Assembly (NCBI RefSeq): GCF_006715635.1
Contig: NZ_VFNP01000002.1
Span: 2,418,001-2,482,000 of the forward strand
Reading direction: 5' to 3'
DNA length: 64,000 nt
From: Streptomyces sp. SLBN-118
GTDB lineage: Bacteria > Actinomycetota > Actinomycetes > Streptomycetales > Streptomycetaceae
A program made the position numbers and the translations under genes. The notes under the pieces are model-generated. The model was given only the letters and a program-made list of their open reading frames with translations. It made no database searches and was not told the origin of the DNA. The stretch's first letter is position 1. Every line of letters starts with the position of its first letter. Of this stretch, positions 26,441 to 35,585 are shown piece by piece.

Positions 26441-27334
26441 ATGTCGATCTTGCAGCAGACCCCAGGAGCCCATCACGCCGATCCAACCGACCCCGCTCCT
26501 CGATCCGCTTCCAGCGAGCCCGACCGGCACCCCACGAAAGTCATTTCCTACGGCGGCGGCGTCCAGAGCACAGCCCTGCTCGTACTGGCCGCTCGCCGCG
26601 AGATCGACTTCAGCACCTTCCTCTTCGCCAACGTCGGCGACGACAGCGAGCACCCTGCGACGCTGGCCTACGTTCGCGAGATCGCCATCCCGTACGCCGC
26701 CCGCGCCGGGATTGAAGTACATGAGCTCAAGCGCCGCCGTCGGGACGGAACCACCGAAACGCTCATGCAGCGACTAAACCGGCCAGACACGCGGTCGATC
26801 CCCATCCCGGTCCGCATGGCCAACGGCGCTCCGGGCCGACGCAACTGCACAGCAGACTTCAAGATCAAGGTGGTCGGGCGGTGGCTCCGGGAGCACGGCG
26901 CCACCGCAGAGCACCCAGCGACGGTTGGCATCGGCATATCGCTCGACGAAATCCACCGAGCCAACCGCCGACGAAGGGAAGCCCACGAGGTCATCGAATA
27001 CCCGCTGCTCGACCTCGGGCTCCGCAGGGACGACTGCGAGCGCATCATCGCCGAAGCCAGTCTGCCGGTGCCGCCCAAGAGCTCGTGCTTCTTCTGCCCC
27101 TTCCGTACGGTCGGCGCATGGCGCGACCAGCGTAGGCACGAACCGGAGCTGTTCGCCTTGTCGGTCCGGCTGGAGGAGACGATCAATCGGCGCCGGGCCG
27201 CGATCGGACGGGACGCCGTGTATCTCACGAGGTACGGCATCCCGCTCCCCCAAGCCATCCCCGATGCGTCCCCGAGTAATGGCAGCGTCGACGAGGACGA
27301 GGGCGCTTGCGACTCGGGATGGTGCATGACCTGA
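26441..27334 (+). CDS. PP-loop (PAPS reductase/DndC-like) protein, second copy
   Basis: About 297 aa. PP-loop SYGGGVQST lies at about 36-44, in the form common in actinophage 'PAPS reductase' proteins rather than the SGGKDS of SspD. SSCFFCPFRT gives a CxxC, and CDSGWC ends the protein. It could activate a backbone or base for modification, or adenylate another substrate. The start at 26441 is tentative (12 codons inside a longer frame; no clear binding site at either). It is last in the rightward run and is followed by a strong palindromic terminator. Confidence 0.7.
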   Translation: MSILQQTPGAHHADPTDPAPRSASSEPDRHPTKVISYGGGVQSTALLVLAARREIDFSTFLFANVGDDSEHPATLAYVREIAIPYAARAGIEVHELKRRRRDGTTETLMQRLNRPDTRSIPIPVRMANGAPGRRNCTADFKIKVVGRWLREHGATAEHPATVGIGISLDEIHRANRRRREAHEVIEYPLLDLGLRRDDCERIIAEASLPVPPKSSCFFCPFRTVGAWRDQRRHEPELFALSVRLEETINRRRAAIGRDAVYLTRYGIPLPQAIPDASPSNGSVDEDEGACDSGWCMT

Positions 27335-27350
27335 AACGCCCCGAGCAGGC

Positions 27351-27394
27351 CGCGAGCGGGGGCCGGCAGCCATGGCTGCCGGCCCCCGCTCGCG
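27351..27394. terminator. 44-nt perfect palindrome, likely bidirectional terminator
   Basis: A 22-bp inverted repeat with no loop, centred at CCATGG (27370-27375). It lies 17 nt after the PP-loop gene and faces the convergent unknown gene. Its perfection and length are unusual for a terminator. Confidence 0.75.
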
Positions 27395-27509
27395 TTCCCC
27401 CTGAGGACGCAGGAGTGAAACCCTGCACTGGACCGAAGTCCGGGCGGAGCTGGCGATGTTCGCCGTCGATCCGGTCCGCAGCCCGCGGAGAGCAGACGGT
27501 GTGGTGACC

Positions 27510-28361
27510 TCAGAGCTCGGGCGGCTCGCCGGGGGCAAGGTGAAGAACGGCCAGATACTCGCCGTAGGGCATCTCTTCGTCCACCCACCGGCTGTCACCG
27601 GAGGCGTCGGGAATCCACATTCCGTCGAGGAGGTACTTGTCGTCGAAGGCCGCGACCCGATCCTCCTTCACCGCAGCTGCCATCAGCAACTGGATCCCCA
27701 GCAGAAGCACCGTGGAGGCTTCCCTTCCGGCGCAGACCTCAGCGTGCCCAGCGGCGAAGATCTTCATGTCCGCGTCGTTGGTCGGCTCGGGAATGCCCGC
27801 ACTGCCGTGTACCGCCTTCTCGTGCAGGGCAATCGCCTGCGCCACTCCTGTCGCGACCGGCGCGTCGCTGCCACCCGCGTAGGCCGGAGAATGTGTCCCC
27901 AGATGCTCGGCGACCGCTCGTGCGTGCAGGGGCAGTGCTTCGGCGTGGTGCTGCAGCTGCCGCTCGGCCGCCTCGATGGCGAGCCCGGGCTGCGCGGCGT
28001 CGGGGTGCAGCAGCCGGACGAACCCTTCGAGTGCTGCGCGCAGGTAGCCGAACCGGACCTGGTGCAGCTGCCATTCCTCCATCATCTCTGTCCAGACGGC
28101 GTCGAAGTCGCCGCCTACCGAGCACATACCGCCATCGTCGTAGGACATGTCGAAGGTCATCGTGCGCAGCCCCTGGGCGAGGCGCAGCCACTTGTAGGCG
28201 TTGTCCCAGACCTCCTGCGCCCCCGGCACTCCGGTGACCGCGGAGGCGTGCTCGACCCAGTCGGTGAGTTCGCGGACGTGGTCCTCCAGCTCGGACAGTG
28301 CAAGGGTTGACTGCGTTCGGTAGGAGGGCAGACAAAAGCCGCCCGTTCGGGTGGTGGTCAT
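27510..28361 (-). CDS. Unknown helical protein of the defence island
   Basis: A 283-aa, Trp-, His- and Glu-rich, mostly helical protein starting MTTTRTGGFCLP and ending APGEPPEL. I recognise no family and see no signal peptide or membrane segment. It follows the phosphorothioation-associated methyltransferase gene by 59 nt on the same strand, so a partner role there is possible. Confidence 0.65.
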   Translation of the reverse strand: MTTTRTGGFCLPSYRTQSTLALSELEDHVRELTDWVEHASAVTGVPGAQEVWDNAYKWLRLAQGLRTMTFDMSYDDGGMCSVGGDFDAVWTEMMEEWQLHQVRFGYLRAALEGFVRLLHPDAAQPGLAIEAAERQLQHHAEALPLHARAVAEHLGTHSPAYAGGSDAPVATGVAQAIALHEKAVHGSAGIPEPTNDADMKIFAAGHAEVCAGREASTVLLLGIQLLMAAAVKEDRVAAFDDKYLLDGMWIPDASGDSRWVDEEMPYGEYLAVLHLAPGEPPEL

Positions 28362-28420
28362 GCACGGAGCGTCTCACGCACCACTGACAACCACACCGGG
28401 ATCGAAGACTGGTCGGAGGC

Positions 28421-29863
28421 TCATGTGCTGGTGGTTCGCCGCACGAGCCGGTGGCCGCGCAATTCTCTTTCGCAGCGGACGAGTTCGCGTTCCCAGCCCT
28501 CTTCCGTACCGATCAGGTGCGGGCTCTCGTAGAGGCCGGCGCGCACTTCGGCATCGGTGAGCCGCCGATACTTGGGCGCATCGGGATCGTCCTCCGCGAG
28601 GAACTCGTGTTTGCGGTGCAGTAGGGGGCGGTTGGTCGAGTCTGCGTACGAGGTGAAGGATGACTTGAGGGTCTTCAGGTCGACGGCGTACGACGCGGCC
28701 AGACGTGGGTGAGGGTCTGTATCGAATTTCGGGTAGTCGAGCCAGCTCACACCGCGGCTCTGGTGGCGGAGCTTGACAACGGACCACTCGCCAGGTCGGC
28801 CGGCAGCGATACTCGCGCACTGCTCGTACAGGCGCAGCACGGTGGGGATCCGGTGGAGTGCGCGGCTGTGAACATAGAGGGCGGTCGCCGTGAACTTGCC
28901 AGCGATCGATCCGTTCATGGCCCGGCGAATGTAGGCGTCATCGCGCAACTTGAATAGCAGACGATCCGCTCGCTGACACGCTTCGGCATACGAGGGGAAG
29001 AAGGCGCGGATGTCCAGCTGAATGGGCAGCGGCAAACTGCTGACGGGACCTCGGCCGTGGAAGAGCTCCAGAGCGAGGAACTGCAAGGCATCGACAGCAC
29101 TGCGTTCTGCACTGCGTTCCACCTTGAGTGGGTCCGCTTCCTGCTCGGCGAGGCGCTTCAGTTCGGCAGGACGAAGGTGGCCAAGCAGGCTAATAATCGG
29201 TTGGGGCATTTCTTCAAGATGCGGCATCCGACCGCGCTGTTCGAGATGTGAGACGACCGAGGTGATTGCCGACGCGGTGTCCTCGGACGCCAGCCATTCG
29301 CCTTCGGGGGCAATCTGGCGGGCCAAATAGCTAAGGCGCGTTTCGTCGTCCTTGAAGGCGTAGACGATGCCGGGCGCTGCCGACACGCAGCGCACGCCCG
29401 TCACTTCCTCAACGTAGTCGCGGAGCTCACCAGCCGCGAAGAGGCGTTGGAAGGTGCGGCGCTGGGTGAGGATGCCGTCACCGTATTCAATCCCCTTGAT
29501 CTGGTTGCGCTCCCAGCGCAACCGCGCGGAGACGACTAGTACAGACTTGGCGAGATCCCAGGCACGTAGCAGCGTCTCGCGGCGTTCGGAGGGGTCCTCA
29601 ATGACGTTCAACACGTAGGTCAGAAGGACAGCCTCGGCCGGCTTCCGCTCCCCATCGGGGAAGTGCACTGGATCCCACCCTGTGGCGTCCAGGCCCAGGC
29701 GCTGGAGAGCGCGTACATCGCCGCCCCTACCACAGCCATAGTCCAGCACTCCCAGGCCAGGGTCCAGTTGGAGATCACCAACGGCACGACGGGCAGGAAG
29801 TGAGAGACCGACCCGCCCGATTGCGGTGCGGTGCCTCTGACTGGTCCAAAGCTGCTGTGTCAT
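28421..29863 (-). CDS. DNA phosphorothioation-associated putative methyltransferase
   Basis: A 480-aa protein. A class I SAM-binding motif near the N-terminus (VLDYGCGRGGDV, about 39-50) is followed by a long C-terminal region containing LLFKLRDDAYIRR, SRALHRIPTVLRLYEQ and LKSSFTSYADS. This architecture and length match the family annotated as phosphorothioation-associated methyltransferase (TIGR04096). The ATG at 29863 has AGGGGA upstream; 11 extra codons are possible. It supports the view that the island is a phosphorothioation locus. Its substrate is not established. Confidence 0.8.
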   Translation of the reverse strand: MTQQLWTSQRHRTAIGRVGLSLPARRAVGDLQLDPGLGVLDYGCGRGGDVRALQRLGLDATGWDPVHFPDGERKPAEAVLLTYVLNVIEDPSERRETLLRAWDLAKSVLVVSARLRWERNQIKGIEYGDGILTQRRTFQRLFAAGELRDYVEEVTGVRCVSAAPGIVYAFKDDETRLSYLARQIAPEGEWLASEDTASAITSVVSHLEQRGRMPHLEEMPQPIISLLGHLRPAELKRLAEQEADPLKVERSAERSAVDALQFLALELFHGRGPVSSLPLPIQLDIRAFFPSYAEACQRADRLLFKLRDDAYIRRAMNGSIAGKFTATALYVHSRALHRIPTVLRLYEQCASIAAGRPGEWSVVKLRHQSRGVSWLDYPKFDTDPHPRLAASYAVDLKTLKSSFTSYADSTNRPLLHRKHEFLAEDDPDAPKYRRLTDAEVRAGLYESPHLIGTEEGWERELVRCERELRGHRLVRRTTST

Positions 29864-30008
29864 CGGTGTCCCCTGATTCCACGGACAGGCCAGCATGCAA
29901 CAGCACGGAACCCCACGTCGCGCATTGTGCGCACTCGGCCTTCAACGAGGCGCAGCCTATGAGGTCGCCAGGAGTCCCTCAATGAGCCGCGCCTTGCCCC
30001 AGGCTCCG

Positions 30009-31820
30009 CTACCCAAGAGGGACCTGCGGAATGTCGCTTGCGGCTTCCGGCAGACCGAGGTATTGGCGCACCGCAGCGTTGTCACCAGTTGCGTCGGCAA
30101 GCCGGGCGGCAGCGTCGAAAGCCCGCGCTTGAATGCGCTCGATCTCTGCCTGCACATCGTCGATCGGGTAGCCCACGTCGACGAGCATCCGGATGCCGGT
30201 CTCGACGGACAGCACACCGGCCCCGACGCCCTTTACGACCTCGTCGAGGACTGCGGCGCGGTCAGTCGGGGTGTGCGGGCCCCACATGAGGTGTGCGCGC
30301 ACAGACTCCCCAGTGAGCCAGCCCTCAGCCTGCCCTGCCTGGTGGAGCCGCTGCACCATCCGCAGCAGGACAGCGTACTTGTGCCTGCGAGCCAGACGCA
30401 TGGCCGCGACCAGCGAATCCAGAGGGCCAAGCGCGAGTTGCAGCGCGTACCCAGACGGCAGCGCGGTCGGGTCGAGGGTGCCAAGCCCAGCGGCGGTGAG
30501 GCGAGAGTTCGCTGCGATGCGGTCGAGTACGTGGTCGACCCGGGCCCGCAGTTCGGCGAGTTGCGCCGATGTGTCGAGGACGTCCATACGACCGTTGTCG
30601 TTGAGCTGCCAGACGGTCCCCGCCCGAACCTTGACTGGTAGCGGCTGGCCGGTGGCGCGGTCGATGGGCAGGCGAGCCCCTGCCAGGCCGATGATTGGGG
30701 AGCCGGTGGTGGCCGAGGCGCCGGAGCTGTCGGTGTCGGTGGCGGACAGCTCGTCGAGGGCCTGGAGGACGGTGGCCACGGTGGGTTTGCCCCAGTGCTC
30801 TCCGCTGGCGGGGATGCTGTTGGTGACGTGGACGAGGGGAATGAAGTCCACCATCAGGTCGAGGCGGTCCAGGACTTCTCCGTCCGAACGGACACGGTAG
30901 GTGGCCTTGTGCATCGGCAGGTCGTACAGCAGGTCGGCGTGCTTGAGGTCGTCCAGCTCCCATTCCGCGTCGGTGAGGTAGCACGTCCACGGCGTCGGCC
31001 GACTCGGCGCCCACGGGTAGGTCCGCGTGATGACACGCGTGTCGGCGTTGAGCGCGTCGCCCTTGACGAGGATCGGTTGGCCGTCGTCGGCGTACAGATA
31101 CTCGCGCGCGGGACTGCCGTCCTTCGCCATGCCGCTCCGACTGGCCGGACCGATCGGGCCGAGCTCGTAGGTGACCCGCCGAAGCCTCGCCTTCAGGCCG
31201 CGCCGCTTGTCCTCCGGCAGCTCCCAGGCCAGGTGCACACGCAGCGGGAACTCCGCCCCATCTTGCTCACCGTCCTCCGGCCACTCCGGGAAGTACAAGC
31301 CCGGGTCCCACGTGCGCAGCAGGACGCGGCCCTTCCCCGGGTCCCAGGCCAGGGTGTAGACGGCGTCACCCAGGAGGATCGCGGTGCGCTCGGCCTGCTG
31401 GATGCGCAGGGGCAGCAGCTCCTTCTCCGCCCATGCCCGCAGCTTGTCCTGCACGGCCAGCGCCGCGGCTGCCTCGGAGGTCGGCTCGTCGTCGGCGTGC
31501 TCTGCGCCCGCGACGCTGATGGTCTGCTCGGAGCCGAGGAGGTAGCCGAGCGCGGTGTCGACCAGCTTGGAGGCGTCGCCGAGTTCCCTCCGTTCAGTTC
31601 CCGCATCGTCGTCCCCGGTTATCGCGGCGACCTGGCCGGCCTGGTTGGAGTCGTACGCGGCCAGGAGCCGGTAGGCGGCAAGACGCCGCAGGTCCTCGTC
31701 GGGCACCCACGATGAGGTCAGCTCCGCCCACGCGTTTCGGCCCGGTCGGCGCGGGTCGGCCATGGCTGGCTTGTAGTCCAGCCAGCTCCAGACGTCGGTG
31801 ATCAGCTCGCGCAGGCCCAC
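30009..31820 (-). CDS. Phage portal protein
   Basis: A 603-aa protein typical in length and layout of SPP1 gp6-type portals: N-terminal clip/wing region, WDPGLYFPEWPED, VHVTNSIPASGEHWGKP, then a long helical stem and crown part (LRARVDHVLDRIAANSRLT). It starts at a GTG (31820) with GGAGGGG. It follows terL after a lipoprotein gene. In most phages scaffold and capsid genes come next; here about 18 kb of defence cargo does. Confidence 0.85.
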   Translation of the reverse strand: MGLRELITDVWSWLDYKPAMADPRRPGRNAWAELTSSWVPDEDLRRLAAYRLLAAYDSNQAGQVAAITGDDDAGTERRELGDASKLVDTALGYLLGSEQTISVAGAEHADDEPTSEAAAALAVQDKLRAWAEKELLPLRIQQAERTAILLGDAVYTLAWDPGKGRVLLRTWDPGLYFPEWPEDGEQDGAEFPLRVHLAWELPEDKRRGLKARLRRVTYELGPIGPASRSGMAKDGSPAREYLYADDGQPILVKGDALNADTRVITRTYPWAPSRPTPWTCYLTDAEWELDDLKHADLLYDLPMHKATYRVRSDGEVLDRLDLMVDFIPLVHVTNSIPASGEHWGKPTVATVLQALDELSATDTDSSGASATTGSPIIGLAGARLPIDRATGQPLPVKVRAGTVWQLNDNGRMDVLDTSAQLAELRARVDHVLDRIAANSRLTAAGLGTLDPTALPSGYALQLALGPLDSLVAAMRLARRHKYAVLLRMVQRLHQAGQAEGWLTGESVRAHLMWGPHTPTDRAAVLDEVVKGVGAGVLSVETGIRMLVDVGYPIDDVQAEIERIQARAFDAAARLADATGDNAAVRQYLGLPEAASDIPQVPLG

Positions 31821-31861
31821 AGCGCCCCTCCAGGCAGTCGGCCCCGCGCCGCAAGATCAGG

Positions 31862-32248
31862 TTACGGCGTCGGCGTGCTGCCGCTGGCCTCGGCCACGGC
31901 GTCGTCGTAACCCGGCATGCCCGGAGCAGGGAAAGAGGAGCACGCGGCCACGAAGCCGCCGCGGCCACCCGCGCTCTGTTCCTTCTCGCCGAGCTGGTCC
32001 CACCGCGTGGTGCACTCCTGCTCGCTGGGACTGGAGAAGGCGGGCGCAGTGCCTCCAGCGATCTTCTGCCGCTGCAACGCCAGACCCTCGCTGCGCCCAA
32101 GCCGATGCGTCTCGCGTACACGGTCCACGTGCGCGGCACGCTGGTCCGCGCCGGTGGGTTCCTCGGTCCCCGACGAACAGCCCGTGAGGCATGTGACCGC
32201 CAGTGCTGCCGTGCACAGGATTCCCGTCCAACTCCCCCTGCTCCCCAT
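31862..32248 (-). CDS. Small lipoprotein encoded between terL and portal
   Basis: A 128-aa protein with a lipoprotein signal peptide: hydrophobic stretch ILCTAALAVTCLTGCSSG with lipobox LTGC and a cysteine at about residue 24. The mature part is short and polar, with three more cysteines. The ATG at 32248 has no clear ribosome binding site. Phage-encoded lipoproteins often block superinfection, but its presence inside the packaging operon is unusual. Function not known. Confidence 0.7.
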   Translation of the reverse strand: MGSRGSWTGILCTAALAVTCLTGCSSGTEEPTGADQRAAHVDRVRETHRLGRSEGLALQRQKIAGGTAPAFSSPSEQECTTRWDQLGEKEQSAGGRGGFVAACSSFPAPGMPGYDDAVAEASGSTPTP

Positions 32249-32336
32249 GATCGTGAGGCTAGCAGCGCGCGGAGGGCCGCCGAGCGGGCTGGGCTGTTTC
32301 CTCTTGGGGCCGTTTTCGGGCGAGATGGGGGCAGCT

Positions 32337-33875
32337 TCAACGGCGGCCGTCGAAGCGGTCGTCGTCGATGTCCGTTGGCAGGGTGTCGAGTTGGTCGGGG
32401 TCAGCCAGTTCAGTCAGTCCGTGCACGGCAGCGTCCATACGGTCCGGGCTGTCCATTCCCTCGACCCAGGTCACCATCTGGTCCTCCAAGACGGGGTACT
32501 CGCCGACGTGGTGAACGAGCTGCTGCTCGTAGAGCTGAGCCACGGGGGCAGCACGTAGCCGTTTGCCGACCTTGGCGGTGACCTCCAGGATCATGGGCAT
32601 GAGCAGCCCCTTGGTAACGCCCTCGCGGCGCAGTTGCTCCCATGCCTGGGTGACAATCTGCCTTGCCATGTCGCCGCCGTAATTCTTCTCGACGACGATC
32701 GCGTCGGCCTTCAGTTCGAGAGCCAGGCGGCACGCGGCCAAGCCCCAGTCGTTGGCGCCCATCGATCCGGACCGGTCGGCGAGGACGTACAGCTGCCGGT
32801 CGAAGTCCCGGCCCACGCCGATGACTCCCGTCTCGTCGCCGACGGTGGACTCTCCGCCAGCGGGGTCCACGGCGACGACGATGCGCGCCATGTCGAGGCC
32901 CGAGAACTGGACGGCGTTGATGCGGGCGGTGTCGATCCACTCGCGCTTCCACACGCCTCCCTCGGGCGGCCTGGGCTTCTGCATGTAGAGGGCGCCCCAC
33001 ACGCGTTCGCCCACTCGTTTGCGGGTCTTGGCGTGGTGGGCTGCGTCAAAGCGTTCGGGCCACAGCGGCTCACCGAGTGCGCGGCCGAGCGGGTCGTCGG
33101 GGCTGTCGGCGATGGCGGGCAGGTCGATGACGCGCCAGGCGTCCCGCTCGGTGGCGAGGATGCGACCGGCGAGATCGTCCTCGTGCCACCGGGTCTGGAT
33201 CAGGCAGATGGCGCCGACGGGTTCGAGTCGGGTTTGGAGTACGGAGGTCCACCAGTCCCAGGCGCGTTTGCGCATGGTGGGGCTGTCGGCGTCGGCCATG
33301 TCCTTGACCGGGTCGTCGACGATGGCGATGTGGGCGCCGCGTCCGGTCAGGCCGCCGCCGATACCGGCTGCGAGAAGGCCGCCTTCGCCGCCCACGATGT
33401 CGAAGCGATTGGCGGCCTGACTCCCCGTCTTGAGCTGGATGCCGAGGTCGTCGCCCCAGGTGTAGATGGCGTCCCTGATCCACCGGCCGTGGTCGTCAGC
33501 CAGGTCGGCGGAGTAGCTGGCGATCATCATGCGGTGGCCGGGATTGCTGCGCAGGTACCAGAGGGGCGCCCAGCGTGAGGCGCGGCGGCTCTTGCCGTGC
33601 CGCGGGGGCATGGTCAGCATGACGCGGTCGCACCGGCCTGCGGCCATGTCGATGAACGCTTGGTCGATGAGGTCCAGGTGCGGTGCCTGCATCTCCCGGC
33701 CTCCGGTGAGGACGGCGGCGAGCGCACCTGGTGAGCGGTCCATGGCCAGGTGGCGTTCAGCTCGCGCGAGTTCGGCGCGCAGCGCGGGTGAGGCGGACTG
33801 CGCAATGGCCCGACGCTGCGCGGCCGGGAGCGTCTTGTAGCGGGTGATGATGCCCTCGTCGTCGCGCGGTCTCAT
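32337..33875 (-). CDS. Terminase large subunit
   Basis: A 512-aa DNA-packaging motor. Walker A MPPRHGKS lies at about 89-96, Walker B is HIAIVDDPV, a coupling region contains LIQTRWHEDD, and the C-terminal RNase H-like nuclease begins VVAVDPAGGE with later acidic residues. It overlaps terS by 4 nt. It cuts and translocates phage DNA into the prohead through the portal. Confidence 0.92.
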   Translation of the reverse strand: MRPRDDEGIITRYKTLPAAQRRAIAQSASPALRAELARAERHLAMDRSPGALAAVLTGGREMQAPHLDLIDQAFIDMAAGRCDRVMLTMPPRHGKSRRASRWAPLWYLRSNPGHRMMIASYSADLADDHGRWIRDAIYTWGDDLGIQLKTGSQAANRFDIVGGEGGLLAAGIGGGLTGRGAHIAIVDDPVKDMADADSPTMRKRAWDWWTSVLQTRLEPVGAICLIQTRWHEDDLAGRILATERDAWRVIDLPAIADSPDDPLGRALGEPLWPERFDAAHHAKTRKRVGERVWGALYMQKPRPPEGGVWKREWIDTARINAVQFSGLDMARIVVAVDPAGGESTVGDETGVIGVGRDFDRQLYVLADRSGSMGANDWGLAACRLALELKADAIVVEKNYGGDMARQIVTQAWEQLRREGVTKGLLMPMILEVTAKVGKRLRAAPVAQLYEQQLVHHVGEYPVLEDQMVTWVEGMDSPDRMDAAVHGLTELADPDQLDTLPTDIDDDRFDGRR

Positions 33876-34408
33876 TCGGTGTCCGGATCGGTGAGCGCGA
33901 TCAGGGCGTCGAGTTCGTCGGCCGTCACGCTTTCGATCTGGACCGGACCACCCTCCGGGCCCGACAGCTCAGTGCGGACGGGCATGTCGAGGCCGAGGAG
34001 GCGCGCACGGCGCTCCATGATCCGCAGCGTCCGGTCGATGGCCGCGAGGTCCTGGTCCCGGACGGCCTTCTTGTATGCGACGAAGAACAGCCGGTCGAGT
34101 CGGTCGGCTTCAAGAGCACGCAACTCATCTACGTCGTCGTTCAGTTCGGCGCGGCGGTCGGCAAGTGCGGTGCGAACGTCCCGGCAGGTGGCATGGATCA
34201 GTGCCTCGTCGGTCGGCGGGTCCTGGTTCTTGCGGTACCGCTCGATGCCGTAACCCTGGGCATAGGCGATGCCGTCGGAGTTAGCGGTCGGGTCGGCGGC
34301 GAGCTTGCGGGCGATCGTCAGCCAGTCCACGCCGGCGAGACGTAGGTCGATGGCGTCCGAGCGGCGGCGCGCAATGGCCGCACGCGCGGCCTTGTCTGGG
34401 CGTCCCAC
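33872..34408 (-). CDS. Terminase small subunit-like protein
   Basis: A 178-aa protein with an N-terminal HTH-like region (DAIDLRLAGVDWLTIARKLA) and a helical oligomerisation part (EADRLDRLFFVAYKKAV). The starting GTG at 34408 has AAGGA upstream. It overlaps terL (ATGA). It would recognise the packaging site, which commonly lies in or near this gene. Confidence 0.8.
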   Translation of the reverse strand: MGRPDKAARAAIARRRSDAIDLRLAGVDWLTIARKLAADPTANSDGIAYAQGYGIERYRKNQDPPTDEALIHATCRDVRTALADRRAELNDDVDELRALEADRLDRLFFVAYKKAVRDQDLAAIDRTLRIMERRARLLGLDMPVRTELSGPEGGPVQIESVTADELDALIALTDPDTE

Positions 34409-34751
34409 GGCGGGAGTCCTTCACAGCTCGGGTGCGCCCCCGCGCCCGCATCCATGATCGCACCCTGACGCGTCAGCCCTTTCTCACCTTTGTGGATTCG
34501 TAACGGCGCTGATCGCACTGTCAGTTGAGGCCATCCGCGAGATATGGTGCGCGCACCCATACGCCTTTGGGCTTGGGCTAATCCGGTCTGGCTCCTTGCG
34601 CCGTGGAGTGTCCGACGACTCTCCTAGGCAGAGCCGGACGGTGGGTCGGCTCCCCCTGTCGGGGGACGATCGCAGTACCTGTACCGCCAGCAGGAGGGGA
34701 TTGAGCCAATCAGTCCTCTGCAACACCTGAGTCTTCTGCGTCGGCATGGAG
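34409..34751. other. Gap upstream of terS
   Basis: No supported gene. It should hold the late promoter and perhaps a packaging (pac/cos) site. A small hairpin, TCCCCC-TGTC-GGGGGA, lies at about 34651-34666. Confidence 0.45.
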
Positions 34752-34783
34752 CTCAGTTCGATCACTCATGTGGTCGAACTGAG
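34752..34783. repeat. Near-perfect dyad, operator or terminator
   Basis: Inverted repeat of 14 nt (34752-34765 with 34770-34783), 13 of 14 positions matching, with a 4-nt loop TCAT. It lies between divergent transcription units (leftward terS, rightward small membrane gene). This position fits an operator; the stem would also fold well in RNA. Confidence 0.7.
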
Positions 34784-34829
34784 TGCGTCCATGCACACGG
34801 TTCGGCCCCGATTGGAAGGACGCCGACCG

Positions 34830-35066
34830 TTGGACACGACCGTCATCCTCCTGGCTTTCGCCTGGTCCGGGGTGTTGTCCGTTGTCATCTTCGTGAGCAA
34901 GGGGCTTCTGGACCAGCTCCCGCCCCTGATCGAGTCGTGGCGCCGCTTCCTCCGCGCGCTGCACGGCGATGGGGTGGGCAGCGACACAGCCAACCGGCGG
35001 GAGCGGAGACGAGACGAGACGGGGCCGGAGGATGGCCGCCCGACCCCGCCATCGTCACAGCAGTGA
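34830..35066 (+). CDS. Small single-pass membrane protein
   Basis: About 78 aa from a TTG at 34830 with GGAAGGA 8 nt upstream. One transmembrane helix near the N-terminus (TVILLAFAWSGVLSVVIFV), then a basic and acidic soluble tail. It overlaps the end of the convergent gene by 12 nt. An ATG at 34746 would be inside the dyad and is less likely. Function unknown; it is the only rightward gene in this stretch. Confidence 0.5.
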   Translation: MDTTVILLAFAWSGVLSVVIFVSKGLLDQLPPLIESWRRFLRALHGDGVGSDTANRRERRRDETGPEDGRPTPPSSQQ

Positions 35067-35567
35067 CATCTGCTCGCCCTCGCCAGGCCGCGTGGGCGGC
35101 ACGTACTCAGGCGGCGCGTCCGGCGCGTCGCGCTCGGTCCGCAGCCACCAGGCGAACTGCCAGTTGCGGCAGGTCCGGAAACGGACCGAGTTCCTGCGCG
35201 GCTCGTGCTCGGGGATGCTGTGCTCACCCCATCCAGTGATGGGGCGAGCGTTGTTGAGGTTCACGTGCAGGCCCGGAACAAGAGCAGGCCCTTCCCACTG
35301 CGCTCCTGGCGCGCCCTCGAAGGCGAGGTGTGAGTTCTCGCTCCACTTCCACGGGTTGGGCAAGGCGCAGAGGTACCAGGCCAGGGGAGGGTTGTGCTCG
35401 GGCAGTTCGAGGGTCTGATGCCGGCGGCGGACGTCTACCCGCGGTCGGTCGGGCTGGCCGAAGCTGCGCAGGCAGTGCTGGTCGAGGGCTACGTGCCGTA
35501 CGCCTGCCAGCCACATGATGTGGTACCGAGTTCGTGATTCAATTTGGATCTGTATTCGCTGCGACAT
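35055..35567 (-). CDS. Hypothetical phage protein
   Basis: A 170-aa, Trp/His/Pro-rich soluble protein starting MSQRIQIQIES with GGGGAG before the ATG. No family recognised. It is the last gene of a leftward early-type operon, after the ParB/methyltransferase fusion. Confidence 0.65.
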   Translation of the reverse strand: MSQRIQIQIESRTRYHIMWLAGVRHVALDQHCLRSFGQPDRPRVDVRRRHQTLELPEHNPPLAWYLCALPNPWKWSENSHLAFEGAPGAQWEGPALVPGLHVNLNNARPITGWGEHSIPEHEPRRNSVRFRTCRNWQFAWWLRTERDAPDAPPEYVPPTRPGEGEQMSLL

Positions 35568-35585
35568 GCACTCCCCATTACTTCC

